This document shows, one piece after another, positions 1 through 10,941 of a stretch of DNA of 64,000 nt (position 1 is the stretch's first letter; each line of letters starts with the position of its first letter). Below the pieces are notes generated by a model. The model did not search any database and was not told the DNA's origin. It was given only the letters and a program-made list of their open reading frames with translations. Both the position numbers and the translations under genes were made by a program. The stretch is from Nissolia schottii (taxonomy: Eukaryota > Streptophyta > Magnoliopsida > Fabales > Fabaceae). The stretch covers positions 44,554-108,553 of the forward strand of contig QANU01068867.1 in NCBI GenBank assembly GCA_003254905.1, given 5' to 3'.

Positions 1-378
1 AGTGTCCTGAGAGACACAGAGTGGAGGCAGAGAAGAACTATCATCATTCTTCTTACTACTACCATGGTCCTCAGCTGGGAGGGCATCCAAGAACACACAC
101 CCTCTCATTGCATTGTTTGGTTTCCACCACAACTTGACATACTCCTTCCTCTTAGGCCATGAGCTCTTGCTTGATGCAATCCCAAACACAAGGTGTTCAA
201 GATTTGTAGGTGTGACAGTGTTGGAAACATCCTGTGATGAAGAGGAATGCACATGTACTAGCTTTGATGTTCCTAAGAACAGCACCGACGCAAGGACATA
301 GAGGCCACAGAATGAAGAGGTGACTAGGATGAAGTTGATCAGGGACTGAGTTTTGGTGTGTTTGTGAAAAAATTGCAT
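1..378 (-). CDS. DUF604 (Fringe-like) glycosyltransferase family, 5' exon, partial
   Basis: Reading the minus strand from ATG at 378-376 gives 126 open codons running off the window edge. Residues about 13-36 are hydrophobic (LINFILVTSSFCGLYVLASV), as expected for a type II signal anchor, so a Golgi membrane protein is likely. Next come LEHLVFGIASS, a WPKRKEYVKLWWKP stretch and MRGCVFLD, which match the start of the DUF604 domain of plant Fringe-related putative beta-1,3-glycosyltransferases. The next gene on the same strand (3031-5593) belongs to the same family (HVLFAIASSSFSWPNRH), so this is a tandem pair. The substrate is not known from sequence. The catalytic DDD region lies beyond the edge. 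The first ATG is chosen because it places the anchor at the N terminus. Confidence 0.85.
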   Translation of the reverse strand, partial: MQFFHKHTKTQSLINFILVTSSFCGLYVLASVLFLGTSKLVHVHSSSSQDVSNTVTPTNLEHLVFGIASSKSSWPKRKEYVKLWWKPNNAMRGCVFLDALPAEDHGSSKKNDDSSSLPPLCVSQDT

Positions 379-454
379 ATTAACAAAGAGAAATGGACCA
401 AATTAGCAAGTTTTCATGTGTTATGTGGAGGAATGATGCTGAGACAAGATTGAA

Positions 455-466
455 CTATATATTGAA
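455..466 (-). promoter_or_regulatory. Possible TATA box of the DUF604 gene at 1-378
   Basis: On the minus strand a TATATAGTT-like stretch lies about 80 bp upstream of the ATG at 378, a usual spacing for a plant TATA box with a short leader. This is only a motif match in AT-rich DNA. Confidence 0.3.
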
Positions 467-3030
467 CATAAGAACCACCGCAATCTACGGCGTGGGGAAG
501 TTAATATTCCATGTGTTAGAACAAGGGTTGGTAGGTATGATGCTAGAAGAAATTGCCCCTTTTTCCAATTAGATTGGTACGGTTGGATGGTGGTGCTGGC
601 TATCAGATTTCTAAGTCAAGTAAATGAATAAAAACATGTATTGACTACCAAGAGAATCAAAAAGGTAAGGTGGGGGTTGAAATAGGTAGGCCACCTGTAC
701 CTACACAACAACTCAACAAGGAAATTTCTCTTACAAACATAATTTCTTAGACATATACATGTGAAATTCGCGACAAAACGAATGTATTTAAAATAAAGTT
801 AATAAAACTCATTTTTATTATTCTTTTTAGTTTATTTTAATTATTTTTTTCTAAATTATTTATTTCTTTTATTTTTTAAAATAAAATTTATTGTTATGTT
901 TATAATTATACAAATAATTTATTAATCTTAAAACAATAATTTTTTTAATATTATATTTATCTTTTTCTTTATTGTAAAACACTAATTAAATTGAATAAAA
1001 ATATTTTAATAAATTTATTCTTTAAATCACTCTTAATTTTTTTAATATCCATACATTTAATCAAAGTAATAATGGATACGACGGACCATTAGTGTATCTA
1101 AAAATTGAGATGTTAAATTTAAGGTAAAGATCTCTTTGCCACAAGTGCCTTTTGATTTTGGTCAGTGCATTAAACAGTCACCAAAAGATAGATGGGGCAT
1201 TAAAACGACACCATCGGCAAGTGTACTGCTAGGTTTAGAATTTAGGTCTGAAAACACCATTTAACATTTCTACACCAAAAAAGATTGACACGTGTGTTCC
1301 TGCATTTCCCAAATGGTAAGCCTTTAAAATGAAGGATTTACACCTCATATAAATTCTGGTAATAACTCCATATCCACGGAAAAATACTTGCATACAAAGG
1401 AAAGAAAAAAAAACGGTCTTCTTTCACGTATATAATAGTCACAAAATAAAAAAGTAACAGAAAAAATATTATATGAATAAATATGTATCGATAAAACTCC
1501 ATGGAGGAAGAAAGTTTTTTTCTTTAAAAAATTGATGATCTCAATTTAATTTTTTATCATTTATTATTAAGTATTATCTATCATTATTAATGGATGGAGT
1601 GAACCTTATATATAAGGTAAGCAATAAAGAAGTTAATAATAAAATATAGTACATGACAAAATAAAATCCAACTAAAGATTCATTGCCCTTCCATCATGAG
1701 TATATGAAAGAACCCTCCCTCTTCACAGCCATAGCCAGAATGACTTATTTAAATTTGTCTCTCCAGAGCTTACTTGGATTGGACTTGGTGGTAGTAGTTG
1801 TTATTCTATGGAACTAAAATAAGAGAAATTCAAATTTTCGTCTTGTGGAATAATCCCAGAAGAAATTCATAAAAACAAAAACTATGAAGCAAGAATGTCC
1901 ACTTCGATGAAAGGACTAAACGAAGAAAAGGGACAGATATAAGTTGTCGCATGCCCATAGGACTCCAAGGATTATATAACAAAGTTTGATTTTTTGCCAC
2001 ATAACTCCGAAATAAAAAATAACAGAATTTAGTTAACTAATAGCCGTCCAGCTTCACGCGCTAATGTAACGCATAGAAGAAAAACAAAATTAAAAATTCC
2101 TCGTTGACAAATTTCTGACATAATTTTAATTTTTACAGATGGACCATAACAATGCAGCCAGCAAAATGTCATATAACATCAACAGAATTTATAGAAAAAT
2201 CACTAGTTAGCATATTTTCTGTACTGAGAGACATAATCCTCAATTGGGATCACATTCGAGGGTTAAATCGGTCCTTGGCTCAGAAGTTACCTCACTCCGA
2301 AGTAACATGGAGCTTCCCTGTGATTGACTAACATCAGAAGTGGATATGAATATTATGTACAAGTGCAGAGAAATAGAACCATTTGAAAAATGGCACACAG
2401 CTATGCAGCATATAAAATAAAGCCAGGCAACTGCGGAAAATTATGAGGTTTGAGCACTTCCCAGCTGAAGAAAAATACCGGCCCTGCAAGAGGTGCACCT
2501 CAACCAAGATCTTCTCGGCATCTAGACGAAGATTCTTTCTCTACTGCAATGAGGACACACAGAAATAGAAATCAGAATTTTAATGTTTTCTCTGTTCAGT
2601 TTCTATTTTCATTTCCTGTTTTTTTTTTTGTTTTTAATTTCTTATATTTCCTATTTTTAGGATTTTATAAAAAAAAAATAGCGAATATTCATATAATGAA
2701 AACAAAAAAATATGGTTTTTTGTGTTTTCACTTTACGTATTATTTCCTTCACAAAATTTTAAAAACAGAAAACACTGGAAATAGAAATGAAAAACAAAAA
2801 CTACAGTAAACTTGGTGACATATGGTGTGATCAAAATAAATTAAGAATTGCAGAATGTTGCAAAATCAAATTCGACACGAAACTATCCTATCAAATCAAA
2901 GTTTCATGATCAACCTAAAGGAAGAAACATCCACCTCATATTGGCATCAACATGGAACCGAACACCTCCAAACATTCGGGCTCATGAAAAACAGAAAGCT
3001 TTCAAGGGAGGCCAGCTCCCTAAGAGAATG
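467..3030. other. Intergenic DNA, no convincing gene
   Basis: AT-rich sequence between the tandem DUF604 genes, with very AT-rich stretches at about 780-1080. An open frame at 2450-2809 needs a TTG start, has no recognisable domain and runs into homopolymer-rich DNA, so it is not called. The part below 3031 should contain the 3' UTR of the downstream DUF604 gene. Confidence 0.6.
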
Positions 3031-5593
3031 CTATGAGTGCATGTAGATCAGTTCATCAGTTCCACACTGTCTTATATGAATACTGATTGATTGATTAGAA
3101 TAAGGCACAACATTGCAGCATTGGCGGCGGGGTGCTTTCAACTGTAACAAAACCCAATAAGGCAACATAAAGTCAAATAACTAGAATACGAATGCAGACA
3201 TTACAAACGAAACAAAATTATCACAAATTTCAAATCAGCCATTACTAGTATTAATTAAACAATACCTCTTCAACACTAAGCACTAGCTTCTTTGAAAAAA
3301 CTGTAATCTGCTTCAGATGTTTAACATAATCCAATTCTTCAGAGCACTTCCCAACAACATGCCTGGTGTAATTGCTCCAAATTCCCCTTTCACCAGATGT
3401 AACACTTTTCAAGAAAAAGACAGAAGGCCTTATACAAGGATCTCTGGGATAGTCTTTCGTGTTAAACATGAATTGGGCATCAACTCTACGACCCCTCTTC
3501 CACGGCACAAAAGTCCTCTGCAGTGAAAGGAGATCCGGGAGAAATTCATTTCCTTCAAACACTTGGACAGCAAAACCCCAAGAAACGGAGAAAGTCAACG
3601 AATTCGATTGATCGTAGCAGACAGTTTGCTGCAAAATCCTGGCAGGATCAACATTTGCAGCTTTAATAAGGTGTCCCATCGCTTGTGTCCTGTTCATTTT
3701 AGGAAAGATAGGCTCCACCACATCCAGGTGATGAAGGGACAACAAAGGAGATAACGGATGTGCAGCCAGCATACCAAACACATTCCCCCGCATATCTAAC
3801 TGGTGTAAAAAGTAAATGAGTGAAAAACATTTCTATAGAGTCCATCTTGTTACTTGCATAGATTATAGACCCATTGAAAAATATAGAATGCTGCTGAATC
3901 ATAGAAGCTAAGCAGCCTAAATGAGATCCAGCTAAAATAAGCAGAACCAAAACCACAACAACATACCCAGCCACCATGTATGATATTTGTTTAAAATGTT
4001 AAAAAATTAATAAGGTATTTAATAAAGTCTCAATCCAAAGTAAGCTACTAGGATTGGTCTAGTGGTGAAGGGTTTTGGGTAGTATACATGAGGTTCTAAG
4101 TTCAAATCTCGTTGAATATAATTTCTGAAGTACCAAAAGAAAGTTTCAATCCAAAGCAATGGGAGAGATGGTTCTTGACATGGTATCAGAGCTTCTTCAA
4201 TCAAGTGGTCTAGATTTTTTTCCTTGTTGGCCCCTATTTCTAAAAATTGTCAAAGTTTCATATGAGCACCAAAGAAAAAAGTACAATAAAGTGCATCCTC
4301 CATATAGTAACTATTCCTAGAAAGAGGAAACATCTATGATGGATGAACACCACCACCACTATAAATACCACGCTAAGACACCAAGGTATACCTCTAAACC
4401 CTCATTCTTGGTTCTCCTCGTGCAAACCAAACTTAAGCTTCAGCGTATCGTTACAAATACCCTTTTTAACTCAGATATCACACAAGGTCGTTCTGCCCAT
4501 ATGCAGGTATCTCTGGCCCAAGAAACACAGCAATTCTCAGAGGGCTACCCATTGGGATGGTTAAGAGCTGTTCACCACATTGTAAAAACTACAGTAGAAA
4601 GAAAAACCACATCTCATACATAACCAGATCAGGGCTATGCTTCTCCCTCGCCTGCTCATTTTCCAATTTCCAAACACTATAAAATGAACAACAACGCAAG
4701 TGGGATAACAAAATAAAAAATAAAAAATAACCAATTTCATTTTGTTTATTTACCTGATGAAACCCAGGTTCATGGGTTAACCCAACACCAAGCTCAGCCA
4801 CACAAGAATAAATCCTGGCATCACTCCCATACAAGTGGCCGTACCTCTTCAAGCACGAGTCCAAAACCCTAGCCAGAACCCTCCCCAGCGCCTGGCTCAC
4901 CGCGAACCCCCCGCCGCCGAACGCCATCTGGAACGAATACTTCACGTTCTGCTCATAGCTCTCCGAATTGCTCCCGACGTAGAACCACCTATCGTGGTCG
5001 TACTTCGACAGAACACTTACCACGTTGTCCACGAAGAACAGCGTGTCGTCGTCCCCGAACACGAACCACCGGACGTCCGTCTCGTTCCGCTCGACCGCCT
5101 CCTTCACGAGGCGCGCCACGCGGATCGCCGACCGGAGCCCTCCCGGGAACTTGTAGGGGAAGCGGGAGGTGTCGCCGGAGATCACCACCGGCGGCAGCAA
5201 CGGGGAGGAGGAGTTCGGCGGAAGCGAGTCGAGGAACGCGATCGCGCGCGTGGATTTCGGGGCGTACCAGAGGCGGGTGTAAGGGTGGCGGTTGGGCCAG
5301 GAGAAGGAAGATGACGCGATCGCGAAGAGTACGTGGCGGCGCGTGGTGGGAGCCGAAGCTGCGAAGCGCGTGGAGATTGAGAGGGGGATCTGGGACCAGA
5401 TGATGAAGACGAAGTAGATGTTGAGGAGGAGGGAGAAGGCGAGGAGCAGTGAATTCAACGAGACAGAGGACGGAAACGGCGTCGTTTGGGTTCTGAGGAA
5501 GGTGCTGAAACGAGAACGTGGAGGAGACATAGGGTTTTCTCCTGGGTTTGAGAGAGGCATCGTACCAGGTTCTTTTTTCCTTCGGTGGAACAT
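3031..5593 (-). CDS. DUF604 (Fringe-like) glycosyltransferase family protein, 3 exons, 494 aa
   Basis: Gene model on the minus strand: exon 1 5593-4754 (280 codons), exon 2 3799-3266 (178 codons), exon 3 3141-3031 (36 codons plus TAG). Both introns are GT-AG and phase 0 (CATCAG/GTAAAT, TTACACCAG; GAAGAG/GTATTG, TTGTTACAG). A hydrophobic anchor lies at residues about 46-67. The DxD-type catalytic motif GDDDTLF is at about 180-186, followed by GGGGFAVS (226-233) and HEPGFHQ at the exon junction. Exon 2 carries the AAHPLSPLLSLHHLD block. The short exon 3 begins LKAPRRQCC, the usual C-terminal cysteine motif, and is easy to miss because exon 2 reads through into a stop at 3251. A Golgi type II glycosyltransferase-like protein is expected; donor and acceptor are unknown. 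Intron 1 holds a SINE. Confidence 0.9.
4041..4145 (+). mobile_element. tRNA-derived SINE in intron 1 of the DUF604 gene
   Basis: A pol III A box (TGGTCTAGTGG, 4055-4065) and B box (GTTCAAATC, 4100-4108) are separated by about 35 bp, as in tRNA-derived SINEs. The segment ends A-rich and is flanked by an 11-bp exact direct repeat TCAATCCAAAG at 4030-4040 and 4146-4156, which extends with one mismatch upstream. It lies antisense to the host gene. A tRNA gene is excluded because no cloverleaf can be formed. Confidence 0.65.
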
Positions 5594-5883
5594 TGTCGTC
5601 GTTGTTTATTTATTGTTGGGACTTTGATTTAATCAAGGATAGAGTTAGTGAGTTGCGGTTACCTTTTTAGACTTTAAAAAGTTGGGAGAGAAGGGGGGTT
5701 AGCACTAGCAGCTGTTTTCTGTTTCGGGGGGTGGTGGTCCCTTCCTTCAGGCTCTGTCTATACAGAAAACAGACCTTTTTGCTTTTGGAAAATGACCCCA
5801 TTTTGTAAAACGACGTCGGATCGGAAATGGAGAAGTGAATTGGCCTTTGTGTAACAAATTTTTGGGAATGGAAGCGGTGCAAT

Positions 5884-6114
5884 TAGGGCGAGGTCCGGTT
5901 CGTTTACCCAGTTAAATAGATAGATTTTATATGTAAAAAATAGACCCACAAAATTTTTTTAAAAAAATTGGACTGGCCTATAAGCCCATGAATTTTTTTA
6001 ATTTTTTTTAATTTTTTTAAAAAAAATAAACGAGTTAGCGGGCGGCCCGTTTAGGCCAGCAGGCCTAAACGGACGGGCCATAAATGGGCGGGTCCGCCCA
6101 TTTTGACAGCTCTA
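5884..6114. mobile_element. hAT-type MITE upstream of the DUF604 gene
   Basis: A 231-bp element begins TAGGGC and ends GCTCTA. It is flanked by an 8-bp direct repeat GGTGCAAT (5876-5883 and 6115-6122), the target duplication length of hAT transposons. The right end read inward, TAGAGCTGTCAAAATGGG, is a typical plant hAT terminus. The interior has a strong hairpin around 6047-6080 (CCGTTTAGGCC / GGCCTAAACGG). It has no coding capacity and lies about 290 bp upstream of the start codon at 5593. Confidence 0.75.
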
Positions 6115-6796
6115 GGTGCAATTGTATTTCTTGTCATGTTCCCAGATGAGATGATTGTAATGTTTGGGTCTTTTAATTTATTTATTTTTAATTATTAAAT
6201 AAGGTAAACAAAATAGATACTTTTTAAAATTTTAAGATACTAAATGCTTTATTTTTTTATTTCATTTAATAGTAATTAAAAGAAAGTTTAAGATGACCAG
6301 TTAGGACATCTAATCATTACTATTTTTCAAAATTTGTCATTTTTTCTGTTCATTGTGAATTAGAAATTTTTGTATGCTAATTACTTACTACCCAACCACA
6401 TTTAATACCTCATGCATCATCCATGACTATTATCATTTAACGGTGGCTGCCTATGTGATTGCATATGTGAAAAGCGGAAACAGTTTTTAAATTGGTTTTT
6501 TTTTTCAAGAAAACGTGGAATGTAAAAAGTAACTGTATTTTGAAAAAAAAAAAAAATTGGTGGTTTTGTAATTAGGTTAAGAAGTAGTGAGTAGTGCAAA
6601 GTGAAAAGTAAAAAGTGAGTAGTGCAATATACATAAATATTTTTTTTAAATTATAATTGTATGTGAATAAATAAAAAATAAGATTAAGGATAGATATAGA
6701 AACATAAATTAGAGACCAAAAGTTATTATTATTATTATTTTACTTTGTTTATCTATTAGTGTAGATTAATACTTTATATATTTTGAACAATAAAAG
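6115..6796. other. Intergenic AT-rich DNA
   Basis: No gene or complete element recognised. Contains homopolymer T/A runs and a short (ATT)n stretch near 6724-6740. Confidence 0.5.
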
Positions 6797-7338
6797 TTAA
6801 AAGAGGGAATGGCCACGTAGGTCCTTGACCTTTCTTGCGTTTTTTATATTGGTCCCTGAGAAGAAAAAAAAAGTCCCTCACACATCCCTCAACTTTTCTT
6901 CCATTGGTCACATTTATCCCTTCGTCACCTTGTCGTCTCTTTGCTAGTTAACAGTTGCGCATATGGTCATTAACCCTCCTCTCTATCCTAATCACTTTAC
7001 ACCTCAGAACACATCTCCGCACATCAAAACGGTGTCGTTTTACAACATGCAAAACGACTCCGTTTTGTAACTTAGAGAAATGAGATGATAGATGATATGA
7101 ATGACGTCGTTTTTGTGTGATGAAACCAATTTTTCACAAACAATTCACATATAATTTATCCCCCAAATTTTTCAACGCCAATTTTTTAACCCCATCCCTG
7201 TCCTCTTCGTCCCTATACTCTCTCACTCATGGTTGATTCATCTCCTTTTGCATGTTGTAAAACGCAAAAAAGGTCAAGTACTAATGTGAAAAACGCAACA
7301 AAGTCAAGGACGATCTAGGTAGTCATTCCCCCTTTTAA
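6797..7338. mobile_element. Non-autonomous DNA transposon with about 55-bp terminal inverted repeats
   Basis: The left end (TTAAAAGAGGGAATGG, then a GTCCTTGAC and TTGCGTTTTT block) is repeated in inverse orientation at the right end (TTAAAAGGGGGAATGA, then GTCCTTGAC and TTGCGTTTTT blocks). The match covers roughly 55 bp with scattered mismatches. No transposase is present and no clean target duplication was found, so the superfamily is open. A Mutator-type MITE is the best guess because of the TIR length. Confidence 0.6.
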
Positions 7339-7630
7339 TATCTTTGAGAGTGTAGCGGCACTATTAAAAAACACTCATTGCATGCAAAATTTGCCACGAA
7401 TTTGGGCTAAAAATTCACAAGTAATGACATTACCTACGAATTTTCATGCAAATTGGAATTCATAGTTATTTGGGTGACAGGTAATTGGTATATAAGAATT
7501 TTAAAATTCACAGATAATTACTTACAAATTTTTTTGCAAAAAACTTAAAAAATTTGGATATAATTTTCATTGCAGGGTAGATGCTCAAGAGGAATTTTGT
7601 TGCGAATTTTTATGCATTTTTTTTAAAGAA

Positions 7631-7990
7631 ACTCTACAAGTAATATTCGCATAAAATTTTGCATGTAACATTTGCAAGAAATTTTGCAAGTGGCATTTGA
7701 AGGAAATTTTGCAGGTAACATTCGCATGAAATTTCATAAGTAACATTCACAGATAATTTTGCAAGTATAATTTGCAAAAAAAATTGCGAGTAAAATGTTT
7801 CTTTAATTTCGCAGGTAAAGTTCACAAGAAATTTAGCAAGTACAATTCACAAAAAATATTGTAAGTAAAATGTGCAAGAAATTACACAAATAATTTTTCA
7901 TGAGATTTCGCAAGTAAAATTCACAAGAAGTTTCGCGAGTAAAATTCGTTGATAGTTTCACATATAAATTTCACATGAGATTTTGCGTAA
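7631..7990. repeat. Degenerate tandem array, unit about 28-32 bp
   Basis: More than ten imperfect units of the form GAAATTTYGCAAGTAAAATTC repeat head to tail with drifting length. The array sits about 270 bp inside the proposed CACTA end and is interpreted as subterminal repeats, the usual transposase-binding region in that superfamily. Confidence 0.6.
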
Positions 7991-9152
7991 TATGGCTCTC
8001 AATGGGCAGAAAAATACCATAATATTCCTCTAAATATTTTTTATTATAAAATCACAATAACCATAAAAAATTTTTATGAATGTACCATTATAATGACTTT
8101 CAAATAACCTATTTTTTCAAACAGGTTTTTACAATGATTGTAGCAAAAAATAGACATATCTATTTCTCAATAGTAAATGTTTCGCATATAATTCTTTTTA
8201 ATATTATGAGCCACTTATGCTAGCTCAAAATCTAAATTTCTCCTATATTATTGAGTTTTCCATCTTTTCCTCGATTGGAACGACATCCTTCTTCTCCTAT
8301 AAATCTTTATTTGGATCCTCCCTATACAAATCAAATACAACATATTCAAAATAACGACATGACAAGACAATTTGTTACGCATAATACAAGTTCAATTACA
8401 ATGAATGCAAAAGGCACACATGCAACAAAGAACATAAATGGAAAGAGAGTGTGAATTGAGTCATATAAAACACCTAAGAACATGCGTTATTTCTTCATCC
8501 TCTATCTGAAATACAAACTCCAAGATGGTACAAGATGAGTTTTTTGTATTAAAAAATTGTAATACAAAAACGTAAAAACGATATAATTCCATATTAGGGT
8601 CACATAGTTGGCAATAGATAGAACCAATGCGATCATGATATAATTCTACACCTAATTTTTTTCTTTTTGTTTTTATGCTTTAAAGATGGTTACCAATAAC
8701 ATTATCGGCTAACTAGGGTCGACATGGCCACTGGGCCCAAAAAAATCCATGGGTTGCGGGCTTGCGGCCTAATGTTTGTGCATAATTTTTGTGCATTTGC
8801 TTGTATGTTATATCTTTAATTTTTGAACTTAACACCCTGGGGTTGCGGCCTAATGTTGTTGAACTTCATAGTATAATTTTTTATTTCCTTGTTAAAATTG
8901 CTTTGCATATGTTCATGATAAGGCCTGTTGATTATGTCCTTAGAAGATTTAAACTTTAGTCCTAAATGGAACATGATACAAATGCAAGTTCTATGCATTT
9001 CCAGAAACTGGCCAGTAACAGTAACAGTTTTTGCTTTCTAAAATTCAGCGTAGCTGATGATAAAAGGGTAATTTTTCCTTTAATAAAACTATTTGTAGTT
9101 GTTGAAATAGTACTACTACTAAAACAAATACTTTTGGGTGATTCTACCAGTT

Positions 9153-9462
9153 TTTGATGCACTGAGATTTGAGGACTTGCTGAGTGCTCCTGCTGAGCTG
9201 GTTAGGAGAGGGAATCATGGAAGCCTCTACAAGGTGATGCTCAGCAATGATGTTTTGCTTGCAGTGAAGAAGTTTTGCTTGCAGTGAAGAAGGTCAAGGA
9301 TTTGGGGATTTCAAAAAAGGGTTTTAAGAGGAGGATGGAGTTGGTAGCACAAGTGAAGCATCCAAGTGTGCTAAAACCTCTTGCATATTGTTTGGTCCTA
9401 CCAAGAGAAGCTCTTGGCATATGAATATCTGCATAATGGTAGTCTCTACTTGATGTTGTGGG
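9153..9462 (+). pseudogene. LRR receptor-like kinase fragment (pollen receptor kinase-like), captured and frameshifted
   Basis: The plus strand encodes LRFEDLLSAPAELV, then GNHGSLYKVML and LLAVKK, matching the start of the pseudokinase domain of plant LRR receptor kinases of the PRK/inactive type. A 20-bp tandem duplication (9252-9271 and 9272-9291) breaks the frame right after the VAVK-like lysine. The next frame continues with VKDLGISKKGFKRRMELVAQ, KHPSVLKPLAYC and EYLHNGSLY. No LRRs and no C lobe are present. It is non-functional as a kinase and lies between CACTA-like repeats, so it is read as transposon cargo. Confidence 0.75.
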
Positions 9463-9512
9463 GTAAGTTTATTAGCAAGGTTTCATTTCATCCATTGTGG
9501 TAGAAAGTAATA

Positions 9513-9584
9513 AGATGTTGCCTAGTTTGACATACTAGATGTTGCCTAGTTTGACATACTAGATGTTGCCTAGTTTGACATACT
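9513..9584. repeat. Perfect 3 x 24-bp tandem repeat
   Basis: The 24-bp unit beginning AGATGTTGCCTAG is repeated three times without mismatch, directly downstream of the captured kinase fragment. Confidence 0.9.
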
Positions 9585-9869
9585 AATGCCCTCGATAACT
9601 GAAGAAGTTTGCATACGATCTGAAATCTGAATGATGAACTCTTAACTCATTGCTTTTAATTAGTTTCTTTTTCCCAATATAATTCTTGTAGATCCTTTTG
9701 GGACTCTTTACGCCTAAGAGTTAAGACTTTTTCCAGAAGGGAACATAATCAAGGTTACATGCTACTCGTGCACACACTAAACAACTCTCAACAGCAGCAA
9801 CATCAATATAATTTACACAGGTTAGAATTTCTTTGCTAAGAAGAAATGGAATTCATGCTAACATCATAC

Positions 9870-10214
9870 CTTGTAAAACTCGTCAAATCCACCTTCACCT
9901 AGCTTGTTAGCTTCAGAAAACTTATTTGTGGCAGACTCAATTGTGCTAAAATCAAATCTCAAGGATTCCACGGAGGTGATATCAGTTGCAGCCATAAGAA
10001 AAGAAAGAAGTAATATGTCTATGAGATAAAATTACAACAGATAAAACAGTAAAAATCTTTTTCAATTTCCATGTGTGTATCCTTACTATGTTGGTCTTGT
10101 GCAGAGCTGCCCTCCTTCTACTTAAGAAACAAACACCCACAATGAATAGAAGAACAGCCACTGCAATTGGGACCACAATGGCAATAATTGTCCCCGATGA
10201 GATCCCACTACTTC
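9870..10214 (-). pseudogene. Cysteine-rich receptor-like kinase (CRK/DUF26) fragment: TM exon and start of kinase exon
   Basis: On the minus strand, 10214-10087 is an exon-like block with intact AG and GT borders. It encodes GSSGISSGTIIAIVVPIAVA and then VGVCFLSRRR, the transmembrane segment of CRKs. After a short gap, about 9996-9870 encodes [20 protein letters not shown] and [13 protein letters not shown], the glycine loop region, ending at a GT donor. The loop reads GEGGFDEFY where GEGGFGEVY is usual, so the final glycine is lost. Extracellular DUF26 domains and the rest of the kinase are absent. Orientation is opposite to the other kinase fragment, so the two came from different genes. 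Confidence 0.75.
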
Positions 10215-10917
10215 CTGCATTCCCAAAATGTTAGGTAATTAGCAGCTGGTAAATGGTGAAATAAACACCAGATAACACAAAATTTTGAATAGATTCAATA
10301 GAAGCAATTTAACAAACACCTAACGAGCATTGTAATTTAAGCACAGATCAAAATTAAATATATTGTAGCACTTGCAACAAGAATCCAATTGGCATCTTAG
10401 TCACAAATCCAAAGCCGCCACCACCATAGCCACATGCTATAACAACTCCAGAACCTACAGAACAACAAGAACCAAAGGGGATGCAAGCCATATGCAAATT
10501 CAACAATAACAGATCAATCAGAAACGTAATTTTTCCCCAAACACAAAATTCAATCTCTTACCGGTGCCACCCACCGCCGACAGAGACATAAGGATTGAGG
10601 TCTCCTCCATGACACCGAAAACCTCCCTCCACTGCGGGCACAAGCAGCAGTAGACGAACCCCTGCCCATGACGTTACTCCTCTGCACAACAACCACCATC
10701 GCTGCTAGTACTCTGCAGGCGCTGCAGCACCGTGACTCTTTGATGCTGTAGCAGACGGAGGCAGCAGATGCTGCCAATCACCATGTCTCTCGTTCTCAGT
10801 CGTCTCTCTCTCAATCGTACCTCTCTGTGCCTCTCTCTCTCTCACCAGTGCCATGGCTGCGTGTCGCCTGTGTTGTAGCGAGGCAAGGAAGCAGTGACAG
10901 TCGCTGGAACTGCGAAG

Positions 10918-10941
10918 GTCCTTCTCTCTCTCTCTCTCTCT
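10918..10941. repeat. (CT)n microsatellite
   Basis: Run of about twelve CT dinucleotides, with more interrupted CT tracts just upstream (10800-10850). Confidence 0.9.

Noticed and set aside
2450..2809. 119-codon plus-strand frame
   Set aside because: Needs a TTG start, ends in T/A homopolymer-coded Phe/Lys runs, no recognisable domain; kept only as a remark.
4041..4145. tRNA gene suggested by A and B boxes
   Set aside because: No cloverleaf or acceptor stem; flanking direct repeats show it is a SINE insertion.
4178..4196. ATGGTATCAGAGC, a copia-type primer-binding site, in the DUF604 intron
   Set aside because: No LTR precedes it and no element structure follows; probably chance or a tiny relic.
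4835..5314. 159-codon plus-strand open frame
   Set aside because: Arg-rich antisense shadow of GC-rich exon 1 of the DUF604 gene, which has clear family motifs.
9513..9584. CRISPR-like regular repeat
   Set aside because: The three units are contiguous with no spacers, and the genome is a plant.
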